A stretch of 64,000 bases of DNA from Faecalibacterium gallinarum (GTDB taxonomy: Bacteria > Bacillota > Clostridia > Oscillospirales > Ruminococcaceae): contig NZ_BQKV01000081.1 of NCBI RefSeq assembly GCF_022180365.1, forward strand, positions 1-64,000, written 5' to 3'. The notes beneath the pieces are model-generated. The model did no database searches and had not been told where the DNA came from. It worked only from the letters and a program-made list of their open reading frames with translations. Positions 52,874 to 61,711 of the stretch are shown piece after piece; positions within the stretch are counted from its first letter, which is position 1, and each line of letters opens with the position of its first letter. A program made the position numbers and the translations under genes.

Positions 52874-52908
52874 ATAGACAACCAATCCACAGAAAGGAGC
52901 AGGCTGTT

Positions 52909-53490
52909 ATGGCAAGGGCTTCGCAGGTCGTTTTACTGGAAAATGAATTTTATACCATCAAGGCGCCCAACGGGAAAGTGCTCGAGGTGAAGAACTTCAA
53001 CACCGAGAACGGCGCTCTGATCCAGCTGTGGGATTATGCCGGCCACCCGTGGCAGCAGTGGAAGTTTGTGGACGCAGGCGAAGGCCGCTGGCGGATTCAG
53101 AACCGGTTCACCGGCAAGATGATCGATCTGGTCTATGGCGGCGTGGTGGAGGGCACCTGGCTGCACCAGTGGAGCCGCACCAGCGGGCTGAGCCAGTGCT
53201 GGATGCTGGAGCCCACCCGCAGCGGCCGGACCCGGATCCGGAACGTGCTGGCGGACAAGTACATTGATCTGGTGGGGATGGACACCTCCAACGGCGCCCA
53301 GGCCCAGATCTGGCTGGATGTACCCGGGGGCAACCAGGAGTGGGACCTCGTCCGGGTGGACACCAGCACCGCGGCCACCTCGGCCCGCCCGCCCGAGATG
53401 CGGGCCCCGGCCCAGACGCCGGCCCAGCGCAAACACAAGAACGACATCATTCGCAAGCTGAACAACGCAGGCCGGGGCCGGAAGGCATGA
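52909..53490 (+). CDS. Ricin-type beta-trefoil lectin, cytoplasmic
   Basis: 193 aa. Residues 8-148 form one RICIN beta-trefoil with three repeats ending in QQWKF, QCWML and NQEWDL (the Q-x-W motif). No signal peptide or anchor is seen; the start MARASQVVLLENEFYTI leads straight into the domain. A Pro/Ala linker and basic tail (QRKHKNDIIRKLNNAGRGRK) follow. Such domains usually bind galactose-type sugars outside cells, so an intracellular single domain is odd. AAAGGAG precedes the ATG. Confidence 0.82.
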   Translation: MARASQVVLLENEFYTIKAPNGKVLEVKNFNTENGALIQLWDYAGHPWQQWKFVDAGEGRWRIQNRFTGKMIDLVYGGVVEGTWLHQWSRTSGLSQCWMLEPTRSGRTRIRNVLADKYIDLVGMDTSNGAQAQIWLDVPGGNQEWDLVRVDTSTAATSARPPEMRAPAQTPAQRKHKNDIIRKLNNAGRGRKA

Positions 53491-53518
53491 CCCCCGCCCA
53501 CAACCAGTAAAACAAACG

Positions 53519-53563
53519 CAAGGCGCCCTGCCGGGGGTGAACCCGGGCGGGGCGCCTGTTTTG
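53519..53563 (+). terminator. Terminator after the lectin gene
   Basis: Stem AGGCGCC/GGCGCCT with an inner GGG/CCC helix, then GTTTTG. Confidence 0.78.
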
Positions 53564-53583
53564 CCGAAAGAGAGGGAAATAAA

Positions 53584-54069
53584 ATGGCAGATGTTGGCCG
53601 GAACACCACCCTGTGTTATCTGGAGCGGGGCAGCGAGTGGCTGATGCTCCACCGGGTGAAGAAGAAAAACGACGTCAACCACGACAAATGGATCGGCGTG
53701 GGGGGCAAATTCGAGCCCGGGGAGAGCCCGGAGGAGTGCCTCATCCGAGAGGTAAAAGAAGAAACGGGCCTGACCCTGACCCGCTGGCGGTACCGGGGGA
53801 TCATCACCTTTGTTTTGGACGGTACGGCGGAGTATATGCACCTTTTCACCGCCGACGGCTGGGAGGGCCAGATGATCCGGGGCCAGGACTGCGCCGAGGG
53901 GGTGCTCGAGTGGGTGGAAAAAGACCGGGTGCCCGAGCTGCCCATCTGGGAGGGGGACAAGCTCTTTTTCCGCCTGTTGGCCGAGGAGCGGCCTTTCTTC
54001 TCCCTCAAGCTCTGCTACGAGGGGGACACCCTCGTCTCGGCAGCCCTGGACGGGCAAAAACTCTTTTAA
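53584..54069 (+). CDS. Nudix hydrolase, MutT-like 8-oxo-dGTP diphosphatase
   Basis: 161 aa. Complete Nudix box: GGKFEPGESPEECLIREVKE followed by ETG. N-terminal TTLCYLERGSEWLMLHRVKK and KWIGVGGK match the 8-oxo-dGTP diphosphatase group, which removes oxidised nucleotides. GAGAGGG precedes the ATG. Its terminator-to-terminator spacing suggests a single-gene transcript. Confidence 0.9.
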   Translation: MADVGRNTTLCYLERGSEWLMLHRVKKKNDVNHDKWIGVGGKFEPGESPEECLIREVKEETGLTLTRWRYRGIITFVLDGTAEYMHLFTADGWEGQMIRGQDCAEGVLEWVEKDRVPELPIWEGDKLFFRLLAEERPFFSLKLCYEGDTLVSAALDGQKLF

Positions 54070-54090
54070 CCCGGATGTAAAAACCCCACA

Positions 54091-54112
54091 AAACCGCAGA
54101 ATTGCGGTTTTG
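54091..54112 (+). terminator. Terminator after the Nudix gene
   Basis: AAACCGCA, loop GAAT, TGCGGTTT, then TTGG. Confidence 0.65.
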
Positions 54113-54118
54113 GATTGA

Positions 54119-54155
54119 AACGCTTTTTGCGCCGCTTTTTCTCGAAAAAGCGGCA
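54119..54155. repeat. 37-bp dispersed palindromic repeat, copy 2
   Basis: Identical to 2237-2273; perfect hairpin inside. Located between the Nudix gene and the lepA terminator. Confidence 0.85.
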
Positions 54156-54177
54156 GCCCGTCCCCCAAAAATAAGAG

Positions 54178-54222
54178 AAAAACCCCGGCGAAGCTGTGCG
54201 GCTCCACCGAGGTTTTGTTATA
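54178..54222 (-). terminator. Terminator of lepA
   Basis: Minus strand AACCTCGGTG/CGCCGGGGTT stem (two G-U pairs) followed by TTTTCTC. Confidence 0.72.
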
Positions 54223-54248
54223 TCGCTTTAAAATTCTACGCGCAGTTA

Positions 54249-56060
54249 TCAGTTGTCCCCGCTGTCCAGCTTCAGCACGGCGGTGAAGGCCTCGCTGGGC
54301 AGGGTGACGGAGCCCAGCTGACGCATCTTCTTTTTGCCTTCCTTCTGCTTTTCCAGCAGCTTCTTCTTGCGGGTGATATCGCCGCCGTAGCACTTGGCCA
54401 GAACGTCCTTCCGCATGGCCTTGACCGTCTCGCGGGCGATGATCTTGCCGCCGATGGCTGCCTGGACCGGGATCTCGAACAGGGTCCGGGGGATGTTGTC
54501 CCGCAGCTTCTCGCAGATCCGGCGGCCCTTGGAATAGGCGTTGTCCCGGAATACAATCATGGAGAGGGCGTCCACCGGCTCGCCGTTCAAAAGGAAGTCC
54601 AGCTTGACCAGGTCGCTCTGGCGGAACTCCTTGAACTCGTAGTCGTAGCTGGCGTAGCCCCGGCTCCGGCTCTTGATGGCGTCGAAGAAGTCGTAGACGA
54701 TCTCGCCCAGGGGCAGGGCGTAGTGCAGGTCCACCCGGACGTCGTCCAGATACTTCATGTTGATCAGCTCGCCCCGCTTCTGCTGGCAGAGGTCCATCAG
54801 GCTGCCCACATAGTCGTTGGGGGTGTAGAGGTGGACGTCGGCGAAGGGCTCCTCCTGCTTGACGATCTGAGAGGGATCGGGGTAGCTGGAGGGGTTATAG
54901 ATCATCTCCACCGTGCCGTCGGTCTTGGTGATCCGATACTGCACCGAGGGGGTGGTAGTGATCAGGTCGAGATCGAACTCCCGCTCCAGCCGTTCGGTGA
55001 TGATCTCCATATGGAGCAGGCCCAGGAAACCGCACCGGAAGCCGAAGCCCAGGGCGGTACTGGTCTCCTGCTCGTAGGTCAGGGAGGCGTCGTTGAGCTG
55101 GAGTTTTTCCAGAGCGTCCTTCAGGTCGGGGTACTTGGCGCCGTCGGCGGGGTAGATGCCGCAGAAGACCATGGGTTTTACCTGGCGGTAGCCGGGCAGG
55201 GCCTCGGGGGTGGGGTTCGCCGCCAGGGTAACGGTGTCGCCCACCCGGGTATCCTGGACCGTTTTGATACTGGCGGTCAGATAGCCGACCTCGCCCGCCG
55301 AGAGCTGGGCGCAGGGGGTCAGGGTGGTGGCGCCCATGTGGCCCACCTCCACCAGGGTGAACTGGGCCCCGGTGGCCATCATCTTAATAGTATCGCCGGG
55401 CTTGACGGTGCCCTCGAACACCCGGATGTAGACGATGACGCCCTTGTAGCTGTCGTAGACGCTGTCGAAGATCAGGGCTTTCAGGGGGGCGTCGGGGTCG
55501 CCGGTGGGGGCGGGAATGTCGGTGACCACCCGCTCCAGCACCTGGTCGATGTTGATGCCCTGTTTGGCCGAGACCCGGGGGGCGTCCAGGCAGGGCAGGC
55601 CGATCACGTCCTCCACCTCTTGGGCCACCTCGTCGGGGTGGGCGCTGGGCAGGTCGATCTTGTTCAGGATGGGCACCAGCTCCAGGTTGTGCTCCAGAGC
55701 CATATAGGTGTTGGCTAGGGTCTGGGCCTCCACGCCCTGGGTGGCGTCCACCACCAGAATCGCGCCCTCGCAGGCCGCCAGGCTCCGGCTGACCTCGTAG
55801 GCAAAGTCCACGTGGCCCGGCGTGTCGATGAGGTTGAACTCGTACTCCTGGCCGTCCTTGGCGGTGTAGTTCATGGTCACGGCCCGGGCCTTGATGGTGA
55901 TGCCCCGCTCCCGCTCGATGTCCATGTTGTCCAGAATCTGGTCCGACATGGTCCGCTCGTCCACGCTCTTGGTCAGCTCCAGAATCCGGTCCGACAGGGT
56001 GGATTTGCCGTGGTCGATGTGGGCGATGATGCAGAAGTTGCGGATGTTTTTTCTTGCCAT
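54249..56060 (-). CDS. lepA: Elongation factor 4 (LepA)
   Basis: 603 aa, normal length. Ribosomal GTPase that back-translocates or aids ribosome assembly. G1 [16 protein letters not shown]2 RGITIK, G3 DTPGHVDF, G4 NKIDLP; then EF-G-like domains and the LepA-specific C-terminal end with [20 protein letters not shown]. Last of a ttcA-alr-lepA group on the minus strand. Confidence 0.97.
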   Translation of the reverse strand: MARKNIRNFCIIAHIDHGKSTLSDRILELTKSVDERTMSDQILDNMDIERERGITIKARAVTMNYTAKDGQEYEFNLIDTPGHVDFAYEVSRSLAACEGAILVVDATQGVEAQTLANTYMALEHNLELVPILNKIDLPSAHPDEVAQEVEDVIGLPCLDAPRVSAKQGINIDQVLERVVTDIPAPTGDPDAPLKALIFDSVYDSYKGVIVYIRVFEGTVKPGDTIKMMATGAQFTLVEVGHMGATTLTPCAQLSAGEVGYLTASIKTVQDTRVGDTVTLAANPTPEALPGYRQVKPMVFCGIYPADGAKYPDLKDALEKLQLNDASLTYEQETSTALGFGFRCGFLGLLHMEIITERLEREFDLDLITTTPSVQYRITKTDGTVEMIYNPSSYPDPSQIVKQEEPFADVHLYTPNDYVGSLMDLCQQKRGELINMKYLDDVRVDLHYALPLGEIVYDFFDAIKSRSRGYASYDYEFKEFRQSDLVKLDFLLNGEPVDALSMIVFRDNAYSKGRRICEKLRDNIPRTLFEIPVQAAIGGKIIARETVKAMRKDVLAKCYGGDITRKKKLLEKQKEGKKKMRQLGSVTLPSEAFTAVLKLDSGDN

Positions 56061-56115
56061 GGGTTTCCTCCAACCATAACTGGGAATGGGTAATCGGTAA
56101 TCGAAAAAGGGGGCG

Positions 56116-57315
56116 TCAGCCTCTCAGCCAGTTGTCCACCGCGGTGATCTGCCCCTGTTCCAGGTAGACCCGGGGCACCCGGCGGGCCACCCCGCAGAGC
56201 ACCTCGTAGGAGATGGTGCCGGTCTTTTGGGCGATGGTCTCGGCGCTGTCGCTGGCCGGGCCGCCCCAGAGGATGGCCTCGTCCCCCTCCTGGACGCCGG
56301 GGATGCCGGTGACGTCCACCAGCATCTGGTCCATGCAGACCCGGCCCAGCACCCGGCAGGGCTGGCCGTGGATTTCCACCACGCCCACCCCGTCGCTCAA
56401 AAGCCGGGGGTAGCCGTCGGCGTAGCCTGCGCAGAGGGTGGCGGCCAGGGTGGGCTTTTCGGCCCGGAAATGCCGCCCATAGCTGGCGGACTGGCCGGGC
56501 TGGATCTCCTTCACCATGCTGACCACCGTTTTCAGCTTCATCACCGGGCGGAACTGGTTGAACCGCACCTCGTCGCTGGGGTCGAAGCCATAGAGGATGA
56601 TGCCCGGCCGGGCCATGCACCGCTCCCGGGGCAGGCCCTGGGGCCAGTCGGGATGGAGCATCAGGCCGGCGGAGTTGCCGCAGTGGATCAGCTCCGGCTC
56701 CCGGCCGGCGGCTTTCAGGGCCTCGAAGGCCCGGAGGAAGAGCTGGTGCTGCTCGAGGGTGTAGGCCCGGTCCTCCTCGCTGTCGGCGTCCGCCACGGCG
56801 AAGTGCTGGAACAGGCCCTTGACCTCCAGGCCGGGCAGGTCCCAGACCGCCAGCATCTCGGCCACCGCCCCCTCGAAATCGGTCCGCAGGGCAAAACCGA
56901 TCCGGCCCATGCCGGTGTCTGCTTTCAGGTGGACGGGGATTCGGCCCCCCGCCGCCACCGCTGCCGCCGAGAGGGCCCGGGCATAGGGGGTGGAGAAACA
57001 GGTCTGGGTGATTTTATATTGCAGCAGGGCCGCCGCGTACTTGGGGTCGGTGTGGCCCAGGATCAGGATGGGTAGATCCAGCCCCGCCCGCCGCAGCTGG
57101 AGGGCTTCGGCCAGGCAGCTGACCGCCAGCCAGGCCGCCCCGGCCCCGGCCAGGGCCCGGGCGCACTGCACCGCGCCGTGGCCATAAGCGTCCGCCTTGA
57201 CCACGGCGCAGAGGGGCAGCCCCCCGGCCCGGGCTTTGGCGGCGGCGAAATTCTGCCGCAGAGCGTCCAGGTCGATCTCAGCCCAGACGTGCTGTTCAAA
57301 GGGATAATCCAACAT
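56116..57315 (-). CDS. alr: Alanine racemase
   Basis: PLP enzyme making D-alanine for peptidoglycan. 399 aa. PLP lysine in [23 protein letters not shown], the second catalytic Tyr in [11 protein letters not shown] and [13 protein letters not shown] at 57315. Only 20 bp separate it from ttcA, so cotranscription is likely. Confidence 0.97.
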   Translation of the reverse strand: MLDYPFEQHVWAEIDLDALRQNFAAAKARAGGLPLCAVVKADAYGHGAVQCARALAGAGAAWLAVSCLAEALQLRRAGLDLPILILGHTDPKYAAALLQYKITQTCFSTPYARALSAAAVAAGGRIPVHLKADTGMGRIGFALRTDFEGAVAEMLAVWDLPGLEVKGLFQHFAVADADSEEDRAYTLEQHQLFLRAFEALKAAGREPELIHCGNSAGLMLHPDWPQGLPRERCMARPGIILYGFDPSDEVRFNQFRPVMKLKTVVSMVKEIQPGQSASYGRHFRAEKPTLAATLCAGYADGYPRLLSDGVGVVEIHGQPCRVLGRVCMDQMLVDVTGIPGVQEGDEAILWGGPASDSAETIAQKTGTISYEVLCGVARRVPRVYLEQGQITAVDNWLRG

Positions 57316-57335
57316 GGGTTGTCATCACTCGCTTC

Positions 57336-58103
57336 TCATTTGATCACAAAGGAGCCCCGCCCGGTGTGGAGGGGGCGCCAGCCGTCGATGCCGCTCTCCT
57401 GCAAGGCGTGGAGGGTTTTCTGGCGGAAGGCCCGGTCGGTGCGGCATCGTTCCCGGACGAACTCTTTCGTCTCCTCCCGGGCGGTGGCGCCGTCGGCGGG
57501 GCAGCGGCTCTTGACGATGGGCAGCCCCTCCTCCCGGATGGCGGCGGTCACCTCGGCCTCGGTGGCCAGCAGCATGGGCCGGATCAGGGTCAGATCCCGC
57601 CGGGAGAGATAGGTCACCGGGGAGAAACAGCCGATCCGCCCCTCCCGCCAGAGATTCATATAAAAGGTCTCGATGGCGTCGTCCAGATGGTGGCCCAGGG
57701 CGACCTTGTTGCACCCCAGCTCCTGGGCGGCGGTGTGGAGGGCCCCCCGGCGGAGCTTGGCACAGAGGGCACAGGGGTTTTTCTCCTGCCGGTAGTCAAA
57801 CACCACCGGGCCAATGTCGGTGCGGCGGATTTCGTAGGGGATCCCCGCCCGGCCGAAGAGCTCTTCCAGGGCCGAATAGTCGGCGGCCTCGCCGCCGAAC
57901 TGGGGATCTAAGGTCACGGCCCGAATCTCGTATTCAAAGCCGATGTACTCCCGGAGCAGATGCAGCCCCATGGTCAGGGCCACGCTGTCCTTGCCCCCCG
58001 ATACGCCCACCAAAACCCGGTCCCCCGGGCGGAGCATCTCATAATCCTGCACGGCCTTGCGCATCAGGCCGCAAAGCCGCTGCATCGCCCGCAAATCGCT
58101 CAT
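57336..58103 (-). CDS. ttcA: tRNA 2-thiocytidine biosynthesis protein TtcA-like
   Basis: 255 aa. PP-loop ATPase: SGGKDSVAL at about residue 35. The pair of cysteines CALC (111-114 region), followed later by Cys in KSRCPADG, is the TtcA [4Fe-4S] layout, and GHHLDDAIETFYMNL is family-typical. It would thiolate C32 in tRNA. GAGAGG precedes the ATG. First of three genes with alr and lepA. Confidence 0.88.
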   Translation of the reverse strand: MSDLRAMQRLCGLMRKAVQDYEMLRPGDRVLVGVSGGKDSVALTMGLHLLREYIGFEYEIRAVTLDPQFGGEAADYSALEELFGRAGIPYEIRRTDIGPVVFDYRQEKNPCALCAKLRRGALHTAAQELGCNKVALGHHLDDAIETFYMNLWREGRIGCFSPVTYLSRRDLTLIRPMLLATEAEVTAAIREEGLPIVKSRCPADGATAREETKEFVRERCRTDRAFRQKTLHALQESGIDGWRPLHTGRGSFVIK

Positions 58104-58412
58104 ACTGGAACCTCTCTTTTCCGGCGGCTGAGTAAAAATGGCCGCGTACTACCCATTATACCACAAACGCGGCAAAATTTATAGCGCTGCAAGGGCCAAA
58201 GGGGCAAAATTTCCGCCCATCCAAAATGAAAAATCGGTTTTTAGAATTTAGGAGTATTCAAGAGCATTTGAGAGATTTCGAGAGAATGAAAAAATTGAAC
58301 CAGAAAAAATCAAAAATCATGTTGACAGGCTGCTTTTTGTGATGTATACTGACACTCGCGCCACCAACCGGGCGCCTGAACTGTTATGAATGCTTATCAG
58401 GAGGAAATAGAT
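58104..58412 (+). other. Intergenic region with the rplM promoter
   Basis: Divergent spacer between ttcA and rplM. The AT-rich part (58225-58320) lies upstream of the rplM promoter. No gene is seen. Confidence 0.6.
58322..58350 (+). promoter_or_regulatory. Promoter of rplM-rpsI
   Basis: TTGACA (58322-58327), 17-bp spacer, TATACT (58345-58350): near consensus, with an AT-rich upstream element. Confidence 0.92.
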
Positions 58413-58841
58413 ATGAGCACTACTCTCGTCAAGCCCGCTGAAGTCGAGCGCAAGTGGTATCTGCTCGACGCGGCCGGCAAGTCCCTGGGCCACGTCGCTG
58501 CCGAGGCTGCCGTCCTGCTGCGCGGCAAGCAGAAGGTCGATTACACCCCCAACGTTGACTGCGGCGATTTCGTCGTCGTCATCAACTGCGACCAGGCTGT
58601 CCTGACCGGCAAGAAGGCCGAGCAGAAGTTCCACATCACCCACAGCCTGTACATCGGCGGCCTGAAGAAGGTCCAGTACAAGAAGCTGATGGCTGAGAAC
58701 AGCAACCTGGCTATGACCTACGCCATCAAGGGCATGATCCCTTCCAACACCATCGGCGCCAAGGCTCTGACCCGTCTGCACTGCTACAAGGGTGCTGAGC
58801 ACGCCCACGCTGCACAGAAGCCCGAGAAGATCGAGTTCTAA
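58413..58841 (+). CDS. rplM: Ribosomal protein L13
   Basis: 142 aa, standard length. Large-subunit protein; RKWYLLDAAGKSLGHVAAEA, VDYTPNVDCGDFVVVIN and the GMIPSNTIGAKALTRLHCYKG-like end are typical. ATG at 58413 has AGGAGG upstream; the ATG at 58386 has none. Paired with rpsI as in most bacteria. Confidence 0.98.
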   Translation: MSTTLVKPAEVERKWYLLDAAGKSLGHVAAEAAVLLRGKQKVDYTPNVDCGDFVVVINCDQAVLTGKKAEQKFHITHSLYIGGLKKVQYKKLMAENSNLAMTYAIKGMIPSNTIGAKALTRLHCYKGAEHAHAAQKPEKIEF

Positions 58842-58859
58842 GAAGGAGGCAATTGAATT

Positions 58860-59258
58860 ATGTACGAAACCAAACCTTATTTCTACGGCACTGGTCGTCG
58901 TAAGAATTCCGTTGCCCGCGTGCGCGTCTACGCCGGCACCGGCAAGATCGTCATCAACGACCGCGAGATGGACAACTACTTCGGCCTCGAGACCCTGAAG
59001 CTGATCGTCCGCGCTCCGCTGGTCCTGCTGGGCGTTGAGGGCAAGTACGATGTGTTTGTCCGCGTCAACGGCGGCGGCGTTTCCGGCCAGGCCGGCGCCA
59101 TCCGTCACGGCCTGAGCCGCGCTCTGCTGCAGCAGAACGAGGAGAACCGCGCTGTCCTGAAGAAGGCCGGTTTCCTGACCCGCGATCCTCGTATGAAGGA
59201 GCGCAAGAAGTACGGTCTCAAGGCAGCCCGTCGCGCTCCGCAGTTCAGCAAGCGATAA
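58860..59258 (+). CDS. rpsI: Ribosomal protein S9
   Basis: 132 aa. Small-subunit protein with [20 protein letters not shown] at the start, [19 protein letters not shown] in the centre and a C-terminal tail RAPQFSKR whose last Arg reaches the P-site tRNA. Spaced 18 bp from rplM. The 3' end of rpsI is a known integration site for conjugative elements, and AT-rich mobile DNA begins right after it here. Confidence 0.98.
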   Translation: MYETKPYFYGTGRRKNSVARVRVYAGTGKIVINDREMDNYFGLETLKLIVRAPLVLLGVEGKYDVFVRVNGGGVSGQAGAIRHGLSRALLQQNEENRAVLKKAGFLTRDPRMKERKKYGLKAARRAPQFSKR

Positions 59259-59285
59259 TTCAAAGCGCAAAACAGAAAATTTGCA

Positions 59286-59319
59286 AACCCCGGAAACCTT
59301 GTGTTTTCGGGGTTTTTTC
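59286..59319 (+). terminator. Terminator of rplM-rpsI
   Basis: AACCCCGGAAAC/GTTTTCGGGGTT stem with one mismatch and a TTTTTT tail. Confidence 0.85.
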
Positions 59320-59371
59320 AATATAGTTCAACATATAAAGCTATATAAGACCGCCTAAAATTGTGTGCGGT

Positions 59372-59401
59372 ATGACACATACATGACACACGCATGACAC
59401 A
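59372..59401. repeat. Three 8-bp direct repeats at 11-bp spacing
   Basis: ATGACACA occurs at 59372, 59383 and 59394. One repeat per helical turn near an element end fits binding sites for integrase or excisionase. Confidence 0.7.
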
Positions 59402-59412
59402 ATGGAAAATGT

Positions 59413-59447
59413 ATCTTCCGTAAGATTTTTGCAATCTTCCGTAAGAT
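59413..59447. repeat. Two 14-bp direct repeats at 21-bp spacing
   Basis: ATCTTCCGTAAGAT occurs at 59413-59426 and 59434-59447, exactly two helical turns apart. Probable arm-type sites of the integrase. Confidence 0.7.
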
Positions 59448-59472
59448 ACGGGAGCAAAAGAAAAGAGGGCTG

Positions 59473-59811
59473 TTACACCCCCTTTTCCTTGCAGTATTCG
59501 ATTATCCCGGATCGCACTTCCTTCTTTGTCCGGCAATGGATAATATGACCGTCTTTGAAAATAACGTCATATCCATCGTGCATATTACCTTGGATTCCTG
59601 AAAGGAATTCCCGGTTCTTGTCCGCAATCTGCATTGTATCAAACATTCCTTCTTGATCTTTCCTGATTAAATCCTGAATGTATGCGTTGATAGATAAGCC
59701 CTTATCAGCAGCAAGATTTTTGATAACCATTTTCATTCCTTTTGGAACGGCTAATTCAATTCTATCATAGTGTTCTGCCTTATGGCGGTTCTTATACTCT
59801 GTTTTCCTCAT
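59473..59811 (-). CDS. Arc-like ribbon-helix-helix protein
   Basis: 112 aa. Residues 18-50 (RIELAVPKGMKMVIKNLAAD and LSINAYIQDLIRKD) follow the RHH fold seen in Arc/CopG-type DNA-binding proteins. The C-terminal half (GYDVIFKDGHIIHCRTKKEV) is unknown. No toxin partner is adjacent, so an element regulator or excision factor is more likely than an antitoxin. It lies 12 bp past the integrase stop on the same strand. Confidence 0.7.
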   Translation of the reverse strand: MRKTEYKNRHKAEHYDRIELAVPKGMKMVIKNLAADKGLSINAYIQDLIRKDQEGMFDTMQIADKNREFLSGIQGNMHDGYDVIFKDGHIIHCRTKKEVRSGIIEYCKEKGV

Positions 59812-59823
59812 ATAAACACCGCC

Positions 59824-60876
59824 TTAGATTTTGTTGATTGCTTCCAACAGTTCCTGAATCTCAAAGTGGGTATATACAACCTCTGTTACTGTCTGCCCCT
59901 TATGCCCGACAATCTTTTTAATGATCTTATCCTGAACCCCGGCAACCGTCAAAAGGCTAATGCAAGTGTGCCGGGTATCGTGCGGGCGGTGATCCATTCC
60001 CATTTGTTCAATTAACGGTGTCCAATAGGAATCGTAATAATTCCGGTAAGCAAAATGCTTCCCTTCCGGGGTGGAAAGCAGATATTCGCAATCATTCTTG
60101 TTCATCCAGTATTCAAAGAGGGGTAAAACCTTATCGGCAATAGGTACTTTGCGAATACCCGCCTTTGTCTTGGATGCAGTTATATCAAACCATTTTTCAT
60201 TGAGATTCACTTGCACCTTTTTCAAGTCCAGCAATTCCCCAATCCTTACGCCTGAATAGATCAGCATAAGGACAACCGACACATATTCATTGGAATTGTT
60301 CCATTTCCAAACCGTTTGAATTTCTTCCTTGCTGAATGGCTGGCGGTTTAGGGCGTTGGGATTCTTATCCTGATATTGGTTTATGTCAATATACTTTGCA
60401 TAATCCTTCCCGCACAGGTCATTTTCCATTGCGAATTTATATAGTTGGCTGAACAGGGCTTTTAGCTTTCGCAATGTGGGGTAGTTCTTTCCACAGGTAT
60501 CAATGATCCCTTGAAGGTGGGATTTCTTAATATCCACAAAACGCATTTTATAGAGCATAGCGCAAAGGCGGTAAGCTGCATTATATCCCTTGACATTGGA
60601 ATCTGAAATTTTGGGATAATGTTCAGTAGTCCATTTTTCAAATACTTCTTCAAAGGTGATGGAAGAACTATCCATATCATAGGGATTTTGGTGAAAATTT
60701 CCCAAAGCAATAAGCCCTTCTTCTTTGGTTTCGTAATAACCTATGGTTTTGAATTTCTGTTTATTGATTCCGGTTTCCGTGTCCAGTTCCCAACCGACAG
60801 TTACCCTAACACGGTAAGGCTTCCGCCTGTTTCCGGGCAGCTTAGACACATTACCGAACCCATTCGGTAAGCGCAT
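59824..60876 (-). CDS. int: Tyrosine recombinase (integrase)
   Basis: 350 aa. N-terminal AP2-like arm domain (KPYRVRVTVGWEL...KFKTIGYYETKEEGL), core-binding domain and catalytic domain with Arg in YSGVRIGELLDL, HDTRH, the later His in IVGHKGQT and the nucleophile Tyr in TEVVYTHFE. This set is complete. It should integrate and excise the element, probably at the 3' end of rpsI. ATG at 60876 has AAAGGAAT upstream; that site lies in a hairpin (see findings). The frame runs on to 60936 without a ribosome site. Confidence 0.95.
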   Translation of the reverse strand: MRLPNGFGNVSKLPGNRRKPYRVRVTVGWELDTETGINKQKFKTIGYYETKEEGLIALGNFHQNPYDMDSSSITFEEVFEKWTTEHYPKISDSNVKGYNAAYRLCAMLYKMRFVDIKKSHLQGIIDTCGKNYPTLRKLKALFSQLYKFAMENDLCGKDYAKYIDINQYQDKNPNALNRQPFSKEEIQTVWKWNNSNEYVSVVLMLIYSGVRIGELLDLKKVQVNLNEKWFDITASKTKAGIRKVPIADKVLPLFEYWMNKNDCEYLLSTPEGKHFAYRNYYDSYWTPLIEQMGMDHRPHDTRHTCISLLTVAGVQDKIIKKIVGHKGQTVTEVVYTHFEIQELLEAINKI

Positions 60877-60922
60877 TATACCATTCCTTTCTTCATTGAT
60901 TTCTGAATCATGGAATGGTATA
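60877..60922 (-). promoter_or_regulatory. Inverted repeat next to the integrase start codon
   Basis: Perfect 11-bp arms TATACCATTCC (60877-60887) and GGAATGGTATA (60912-60922). In the int mRNA the 3' arm covers part of the ribosome site and touches the ATG. Confidence 0.65.
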
Positions 60923-61046
60923 ATTTGAATGACCACTTCATGATTCTTTGCAGGTTTCTTGAATTGGTTGCTTTCGGAATCCCTGACTGTTGCAGCAGCC
61001 GGGGATTTCTTTTTATTTGCCGTTTTCCGTTGCAGCGGGAAGCGGC

Positions 61047-61550
61047 TTATTTTTGTTGTTCAACAACTCTCTTGAAAAATTTACCTTCTATCACGGCAAT
61101 AGCAAAGGCTTTTGCGCTTGATTGAAGATCATCAAATTCCTTTTCCGTGAAAGTTGCTTCATGCCCATCCTTGGATAGAACAATTTCCCATTCATCGGGG
61201 ACTTGTACCCTTTGGAAAGGATCATCTTCATCTTCCCAATGCCATTTGAGTATATTTTCTTTCACAATGTATCCGGCTTGTTCAAGAAATTCATTGAAAT
61301 TCAAGTATTTATGAATTGTCTTGATTTGATCGGCGTTTTGCCTGTCATAATATTCCCATCCCATAAGGCTATCCGGCGAAACATCAAGTGCTTCAGCAAG
61401 TTTTCCGATCATTTCAATGTTAGGCTCTCTTTTGCCTTTTTCCCAATAATTTAGGCGGGTAGGGGTTATTCCTAACTTTTCGGCTAATTGTTTTTGGGTA
61501 AGATTCTTTTTTTCACGGGCGTTGATAAGCCTTTCGGCAAATGATCCCAA
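61047..61550 (-). CDS. XRE-family repressor of the element
   Basis: 167 aa from a TTG start. Residues 4-60 are a Cro/CI helix-turn-helix (LINAREKKNLTQKQLAEKLG, ITPTRLNYWEKGKREP). The C-terminal part (DEWEIVLSKDGHEATFTEKEFDD) is not a LexA-type peptidase, so induction by self-cleavage is not expected. TTG at 61550 has AGGGGG 8 bases upstream; the GTG at 61559 is in frame but too close to that site. Divergent promoters with repeated operators lie upstream. Confidence 0.88.
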   Translation of the reverse strand: MGSFAERLINAREKKNLTQKQLAEKLGITPTRLNYWEKGKREPNIEMIGKLAEALDVSPDSLMGWEYYDRQNADQIKTIHKYLNFNEFLEQAGYIVKENILKWHWEDEDDPFQRVQVPDEWEIVLSKDGHEATFTEKEFDDLQSSAKAFAIAVIEGKFFKRVVEQQK

Positions 61551-61575
61551 TAAATTCACCCCCTTTCACAAATCT

Positions 61576-61604
61576 ATAATACACCCAAAACGCTAATTTA
61601 GCAA
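61576..61604 (-). promoter_or_regulatory. Promoter of the repressor gene
   Basis: Minus strand TTGCTA (61599-61604), 17-bp spacer, TATTAT (61576-61581). An operator-like GCTAATTTAGC overlaps the -35. Confidence 0.7.
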
Positions 61605-61635
61605 TAGTAAAATTCACAAAACGCTAATTTTGCTA

Positions 61636-61664
61636 TTGACAACTTAGCAAAACGGTGATATTAT
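61636..61664 (+). promoter_or_regulatory. Divergent promoter of the element genes
   Basis: TTGACA (61636-61641), 17-bp spacer, TATTAT (61659-61664). Operator-like TTAGC/GCTAA elements lie on both sides and in the spacer. Confidence 0.85.
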
Positions 61665-61711
61665 GCTATTAGATAAGCATAATGCTAATCACAAGAAAGG
61701 CGGTGTTTCAA

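Larger units (their letters stand above)
52414..52908. other. 495-bp intergenic region between divergent genes
   Basis: Holds the promoters of the two flanking genes and an AT-rich centre (52560-52680). An open frame on the minus strand at 52511-52885 exists but has no ribosome site and crosses both promoters, so I do not call it. No RNA element is recognised. Confidence 0.5.

Noticed and set aside
52511-52885. Minus-strand open frame of 124 codons in the 52.4-52.9 kb spacer
   Set aside because: It crosses promoters of both flanking genes, has no ribosome site and no family features.
59372-59447. Short repeats considered as a CRISPR array
   Set aside because: Units are 8 and 14 bp with helical spacing and no unique spacers of 30 bp; no cas genes are near.
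59473-59811. RHH protein considered as the antitoxin of a toxin-antitoxin pair
   Set aside because: No small toxin gene is adjacent; the neighbour is the integrase. An element regulator is the simpler reading.
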